Assembly: GCA_937906775.1 (NCBI GenBank)
Contig: CALCUD010000002.1
Coordinates: forward strand, 62,001 to 126,000
Direction of reading: 5' to 3'
From: an uncultured Clostridia bacterium
GTDB lineage: Bacteria > Bacillota > Clostridia > Christensenellales > Aristaeellaceae
Length of the DNA: 64,000 nt
How positions within the stretch are numbered: position 1 is the stretch's first letter; each line of letters starts with the position of its first letter. The translations under genes were made by a program, and so were the position numbers. Under the pieces are notes generated by a model, which was not told the origin of the DNA, ran no database searches, and saw nothing but the letters and a program-made list of their open reading frames with translations. Shown one piece after another: positions 60,737 through 64,000 of the stretch.

Positions 60737-61699
60737 ATGGCCGGTATAGCTCAAAATACGGCGAAACCTGTCATCAATGTCAGGAAAAAGAGCTTCTGGA
60801 AAACACTGGGACAGCAAAAACAGCTGATGATCATGTCTGTTCCGATGTTGCTTTATGTGCTGTGGTTCAATTACGCGCCCATGTGGGGCTGGGTGACGGC
60901 TTTCCAGGATTATACCCCTAAGAAAGGTCTCACCGGAAGCGAATGGGTCGGGTTGAAGAATTTCATCTGGCTGTTCGGCCGCGAGGATTTCATCCGCAGC
61001 ATCCGGAACACACTGGCCATGAGCATTATCAATCTCGTGTTCGGTACGGTTTCTTCCATTTTGCTGGCTGTGCTGCTCAATGAAGTCAGGAACAAGGCAT
61101 TCAAGCGCACGGTTCAGACCGTGACCTATCTGCCGCACTTCCTGAGTATGGTCATTGTTGTCAGCATGGCTCAGAATATATTCATGAGCGACGGTGCCAT
61201 CAATAACGTCCTGATGAGTCTGGGCATCATCAAGGAACCTGTATTCTGGCTGGGTGAAGGAAACAGATTCTGGTGGCTTGTCGGCGTCATCAACGTATGG
61301 AAGGAAGTCGGCTGGAATACGATCATTTATATTTCAGCCATGACATCCATTGACCCGTGTCTGTATGAGGCAGCCTCCATTGACGGCGCGGGACGCTTCC
61401 AGCGGATCCTGCATGTCACGCTGCCCGGCATCAAATCCACCTTTGTTATTCTGCTCATCATGAACATCGGCCACCTGATGGAAGCCGGTTTCGAAATCCA
61501 GTATCTGATGGGAAACAAACTGGTTCAGGAATTCTCTGAAACCATTGACGTATTCGTTCTCCGCTATGGTCTCGGTATGCAGCGCCCGAATTACAGCACC
61601 GCCGTCGCGGCCGGTATGTTCAAGAGCGTTGTGGCCATTATCCTGCTGATGGCGGCGAACACGATTTCCAGAAAACTTGATGAAGAAACATTGATTTAA
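60737..61699 (+). CDS. Sugar ABC transporter permease (LplB-like)
   Basis: About 320 residues. Six membrane helices; 'MLLYVLWFNYAPMWGWVTAF' is the first, typical of LplB. The coupling loop is 'YEAASIDGAGRFQRILHVTLP'. ATG 60737 was chosen since GGAGG (60722-60726) is 10 nt before it; GTG 60728 and TTG 60731 are too close. It pairs with the next permease to form the channel. Confidence 0.9.
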   Translation: MAGIAQNTAKPVINVRKKSFWKTLGQQKQLMIMSVPMLLYVLWFNYAPMWGWVTAFQDYTPKKGLTGSEWVGLKNFIWLFGREDFIRSIRNTLAMSIINLVFGTVSSILLAVLLNEVRNKAFKRTVQTVTYLPHFLSMVIVVSMAQNIFMSDGAINNVLMSLGIIKEPVFWLGEGNRFWWLVGVINVWKEVGWNTIIYISAMTSIDPCLYEAASIDGAGRFQRILHVTLPGIKSTFVILLIMNIGHLMEAGFEIQYLMGNKLVQEFSETIDVFVLRYGLGMQRPNYSTAVAAGMFKSVVAIILLMAANTISRKLDEETLI

Positions 61700-61716
61700 G
61701 AAGGGAGGAGTATCCT

Positions 61717-62610
61717 GTGACAACAGTAGCTGTGAAACCGAAGCATAAGGCCAAGAGAAGGGATATTGCCTTCCCGATCGTGAATACGATTATCCTGTGC
61801 CTGATCATGATCGTTACCCTGTACCCTGTTCTCAATACGTTGGCAATCTCCTTCAACGACGGTACCGATGCCCTGCGCGGCGGGATCGGGCTCTGGCCCC
61901 GCGTATGGAGCACTAAGGCGTATCAGTCGATCCTGGGAGATAAAGACGTTTATCAGGCATTCTTTATATCCGTTTCCAAGACCGTGATCACGACCATCCT
62001 GAACCTGTTCCTGACCTCCATGCTGGCCTTCGCGCTGAGCCGGAAGGAATATGTTCTGCGGAAGTTCATTACGACCATTCTGGTTCTGACGATGTACGTC
62101 AACGCCGGTCTGATCCCGAATTATCTGCTGATCACCCAGACCATGCACCTGCAGAAGACCTTCTGGGTCTATATCATTCCCACCTGTTTCTCCTGCTTCA
62201 ACATGATCGTAATCCGGACCTATATCTGCGGGCTGCCGGACGCGCTGGTCGAATCCGCGCGGATCGACGGCGCCGGCGATATCCGGGCGTTCTTCCAGAT
62301 CATTCTGCCGCTGTGTACACCGGTTCTGGCGACAGTGGCTCTGTTTGTAGCTGTCGGCGCCTGGAACAGCTGGTTTGATACCTACCTGTACAACGGCGGC
62401 AAGAAATATCTGCATACCCTGCAGTATGTTCTGAAGATGAAACTTGCCACCACACAGGCCCAGGCGAACGCGGCGAAATCTTCTGCGGACGCGCTGGCTT
62501 CCACGACACAGACAACCCCGATCGTGGCCGCGGTACCGATCCTGGTGGTCTATCCCTTCCTGCAGCGCTACTTCGTTACCGGTATGGCGCTGGGCAGCGT
62601 CAAGGGCTGA
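61717..62610 (+). CDS. Sugar ABC transporter permease (LplC-like)
   Basis: 297 residues, GTG start at 61717 behind GGGAGGAG. Membrane helices begin with 'FPIVNTIILCLIMIVTLYPV', the coupling loop reads 'VESARIDGAGDIRAFFQIILP', and the end 'YPFLQRYFVTGMALGSVKG' is the LplC signature. No ATPase gene follows, so a shared MsmX-like ATPase encoded elsewhere must power the importer. Confidence 0.9.
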   Translation: MTTVAVKPKHKAKRRDIAFPIVNTIILCLIMIVTLYPVLNTLAISFNDGTDALRGGIGLWPRVWSTKAYQSILGDKDVYQAFFISVSKTVITTILNLFLTSMLAFALSRKEYVLRKFITTILVLTMYVNAGLIPNYLLITQTMHLQKTFWVYIIPTCFSCFNMIVIRTYICGLPDALVESARIDGAGDIRAFFQIILPLCTPVLATVALFVAVGAWNSWFDTYLYNGGKKYLHTLQYVLKMKLATTQAQANAAKSSADALASTTQTTPIVAAVPILVVYPFLQRYFVTGMALGSVKG

Positions 62611-62648
62611 TCCGACTGTTTACTTTTTGAGGAAAGGAGGCTGTACTC

Positions 62649-63551
62649 ATGACGGACCGGATTGTTCGGGATTTCAATACGCAGGGCCGGTATGAGGACG
62701 GCTTCCGGATCCTGCAGGGGAAACAGGAATATGTTACCTATCCGGATGAATCCTCCTTCCGTGTATGGTACTCCGATATCCCATGGCAGTATGAGACGCA
62801 CTATCACTCCGCTGTCGAGATCGTGCTGACGCTCAGCGGCGAGGTTCGATACGAGGCGGACGGCAGGAACTGGACGGTGGGGGAGAATGAAGTGATCCTG
62901 ATCCCGCCGGGAATGCCGCATGCACTGAGCATGGGACCGGACAGCAAAAGGCTGCTGTTCCTGTTTGAGCCGGACGCGATTTTCAGCATGCGGGATATCA
63001 AAACCTATATGTCGACCTTCAGCCAGGTCTTCCTGCTGAACGACGGGTCCGATCTTCAGACCGGCGTCCGGGACCTGCTGAACCGCGCCTGGGACGCTTT
63101 CCGGGAGCAGGATCCGCTGTGGAATACCGAATGCTACGGATGTATGATGCTGATCTATACCCTGCTCGGGAAAAGATATCTGTCCACGGCTGCGCCCAGA
63201 CGTCAGTCTGAATCCACCGGCATGGACGCAGATATCATCACCGGCGTCATGACTTATATCAACAACCATTACAAGGAAGATGTGACGCTGGATGAAGTCG
63301 CTGATTTCGCAGGCTTCAGCCGGTACTATTTCAGCCGGACCTTCAAACAGCGGACAGGATATTCCTTTAAGGAGTATCTGTGTCAGAAACGGATCCAGGT
63401 CGCAATGGATCTGCTGACGCACAGTCAGATCCCCATGCGCGACGTCGCACGGGAAAGCGGATTCGGGAGCGTGGCTACTTTCAACCGGGTCTTCCGGGAA
63501 ATCAGAAACTGTACACCGACCCAATACCGCGCGATTTACGGAGATTACTGA
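62649..63551 (+). CDS. AraC family transcriptional regulator with cupin domain
   Basis: 300 residues. The N-terminal cupin ('HYHSAVEIVLTLSGEVRYEA', 'VILIPPGMPHAL') is the presumed ligand site. The C-terminal part (about 195-300) has two helix-turn-helix units ('VTLDEVADFAGFSRYYFSRT' and 'MRDVARESGFGSVATFNRVF'). It is the last gene of the importer operon, 38 bp after lplC-like, and likely activates it through the direct repeats 3.7 kb upstream. A hairpin terminator follows. Confidence 0.9.
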   Translation: MTDRIVRDFNTQGRYEDGFRILQGKQEYVTYPDESSFRVWYSDIPWQYETHYHSAVEIVLTLSGEVRYEADGRNWTVGENEVILIPPGMPHALSMGPDSKRLLFLFEPDAIFSMRDIKTYMSTFSQVFLLNDGSDLQTGVRDLLNRAWDAFREQDPLWNTECYGCMMLIYTLLGKRYLSTAAPRRQSESTGMDADIITGVMTYINNHYKEDVTLDEVADFAGFSRYYFSRTFKQRTGYSFKEYLCQKRIQVAMDLLTHSQIPMRDVARESGFGSVATFNRVFREIRNCTPTQYRAIYGDY

Positions 63552-63561
63552 AAACCGAACT

Positions 63562-63600
63562 GCCCGGGATGCGGAAAGCCGTTTCCCGGGCTTCTTTTTT
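63562..63600 (+). terminator. Terminator after the AraC gene
   Basis: GCCCGGGA...TCCCGGGC arms with an inner CGGAAA/TTTCC pairing, followed by TTCTTTTTT. Confidence 0.85.
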
Positions 63601-63678
63601 GCGGAAGGAATCCGCAATGCCGATATCGAAATAGCTTGAGAAGTCATCAAAATATTTACGAAAGAAAGAAGGATCCGA

Positions 63679-64000
63679 ATGGAAAAACAACAGGTTTATG
63701 CCGCGATTGACCATACGCTGCTGAAACAGCAGGCGACCTGGGAGGACATCCGGGCGATCTGCGATGAGGCGCTGGAGTACGGTACCGCATCCGTATGCAT
63801 TCCCCCGTGCTATGTCCGCCGGGCAGCTGAATATCTGGCAGGCCGTTTGCCTGTATGCACCGTGATTGGGTTCCCGAACGGCAATTCCACTACCGCCTGC
63901 AAGGTTTTTGAGGCAAAGGAGGCGGTGGAAAACGGCGCGGAGGAGATCGACATGGTGATCAACATCGGCGAGCTCAAAGCCGGGAATTCCGCCTATGTGC
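63679..64000 (+). CDS. deoC: Deoxyribose-phosphate aldolase, truncated by window end
   Basis: The first 107 codons are visible; the gene runs out of the window at the right edge. 'AAIDHTLLKQQATWEDI' and 'YGTASVCIPPCYV' are DeoC blocks. 'CTVIGFPNGNSTTACK' and 'GAEEIDMVINIGELKAG' (with the conserved Asp) also fit. The enzyme splits 2-deoxyribose-5-phosphate into acetaldehyde and glyceraldehyde 3-phosphate. Start ATG 63679 after AAAGAAGGATCC. It is separated from the sugar importer by a terminator. Confidence 0.9.
   Translation, partial: MEKQQVYAAIDHTLLKQQATWEDIRAICDEALEYGTASVCIPPCYVRRAAEYLAGRLPVCTVIGFPNGNSTTACKVFEAKEAVENGAEEIDMVINIGELKAGNSAYV

Noticed and set aside
1..64000. Mobile elements, prophage, CRISPR arrays, toxin-antitoxin or restriction systems
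   Set aside because: I searched by eye for transposase, integrase, Cas, toxin and methylase motifs and for regularly spaced repeats, and found none apart from the short 22-bp-period array upstream of the sugar importer.

Overview
The window looks like a chromosomal stretch of an uncultured-type, fairly GC-rich Clostridia-class Bacillota, possibly of the Christensenellales/Aristaeella kind. That placement is an inference. It rests on AGGAGG-like ribosome sites, a CD1247-type zinc-ribbon protein, DUF3048, PadR-HAAS-DUF4097 and spore-photoproduct-lyase-like families, SpoIIE/STAS partner switching, and the style of the signal peptides. I see no phage, transposon, CRISPR array or rRNA. The strand changes often, and most transcription units are one to seven genes long and bounded by clear hairpin terminators.

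Layout. 0-6.9 kb: a PhnD-PhnC-PhnE-PhnE importer operon that continues into a cytosolic 5'-nucleotidase, a P-loop protein and SurE, with no C-P lyase genes in view. 7.0-13.8 kb: a membrane diguanylate cyclase, then an envelope block (SH3-VanW protein, zinc-ribbon membrane protein, TPM-domain protein with Gly-rich tail, polysaccharide deacetylase, a second zinc-ribbon membrane protein). 13.9-19.2 kb: pyridoxal kinase, a small P-loop protein, threonine synthase, Xaa-Pro peptidase, EF-P and an acidic zinc-ribbon protein. 19.3-28.5 kb: DUF3048, a STAS protein, a fused MacB-like ABC exporter, an aldo/keto reductase with ferredoxin domain, an alkaline-phosphatase-fold enzyme, and a phosphatase-kinase fusion with its STAS partner. 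Two tRNA-Ser genes follow.

28.9-43.5 kb: a secreted protein, sn-glycerol-1-phosphate dehydrogenase, C69 dipeptidase, FMN reductase, DUF2087, a metallo-beta-lactamase-fold enzyme, a PadR-HAAS-DUF4097 operon with a clear PadR operator, a radical SAM/Nudix-GNAT/GNAT operon, a LacI-sensor-GGDEF protein and a MutS2 without Smr. 43.8-58.6 kb: GH51 and GH2 glycosidases, LUD protein, deoxyinosine glycosylase, nitroreductases, YdcF-like protein, Nudix-HD fusion, DUF2161, Nudix, a TetM-like GTPase and an Sfp-type transferase. 58.7-64 kb: a sugar importer (binding protein, two permeases) with its AraC-type regulator, then the start of deoC.

The strongest leads are regulatory or architectural. They are: a 22-bp-period direct-repeat array upstream of the sugar importer that looks like an AraC-type binding region; the two-in-one partner-switching protein; the phosphonate-type importer wired to nucleotide phosphatases; the TetM paralogue whose tip loop is not the Tet loop; the Smr-less MutS2 with its long leader; and the zinc-ribbon/TPM envelope block. 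None of these can be called a new system from sequence alone.
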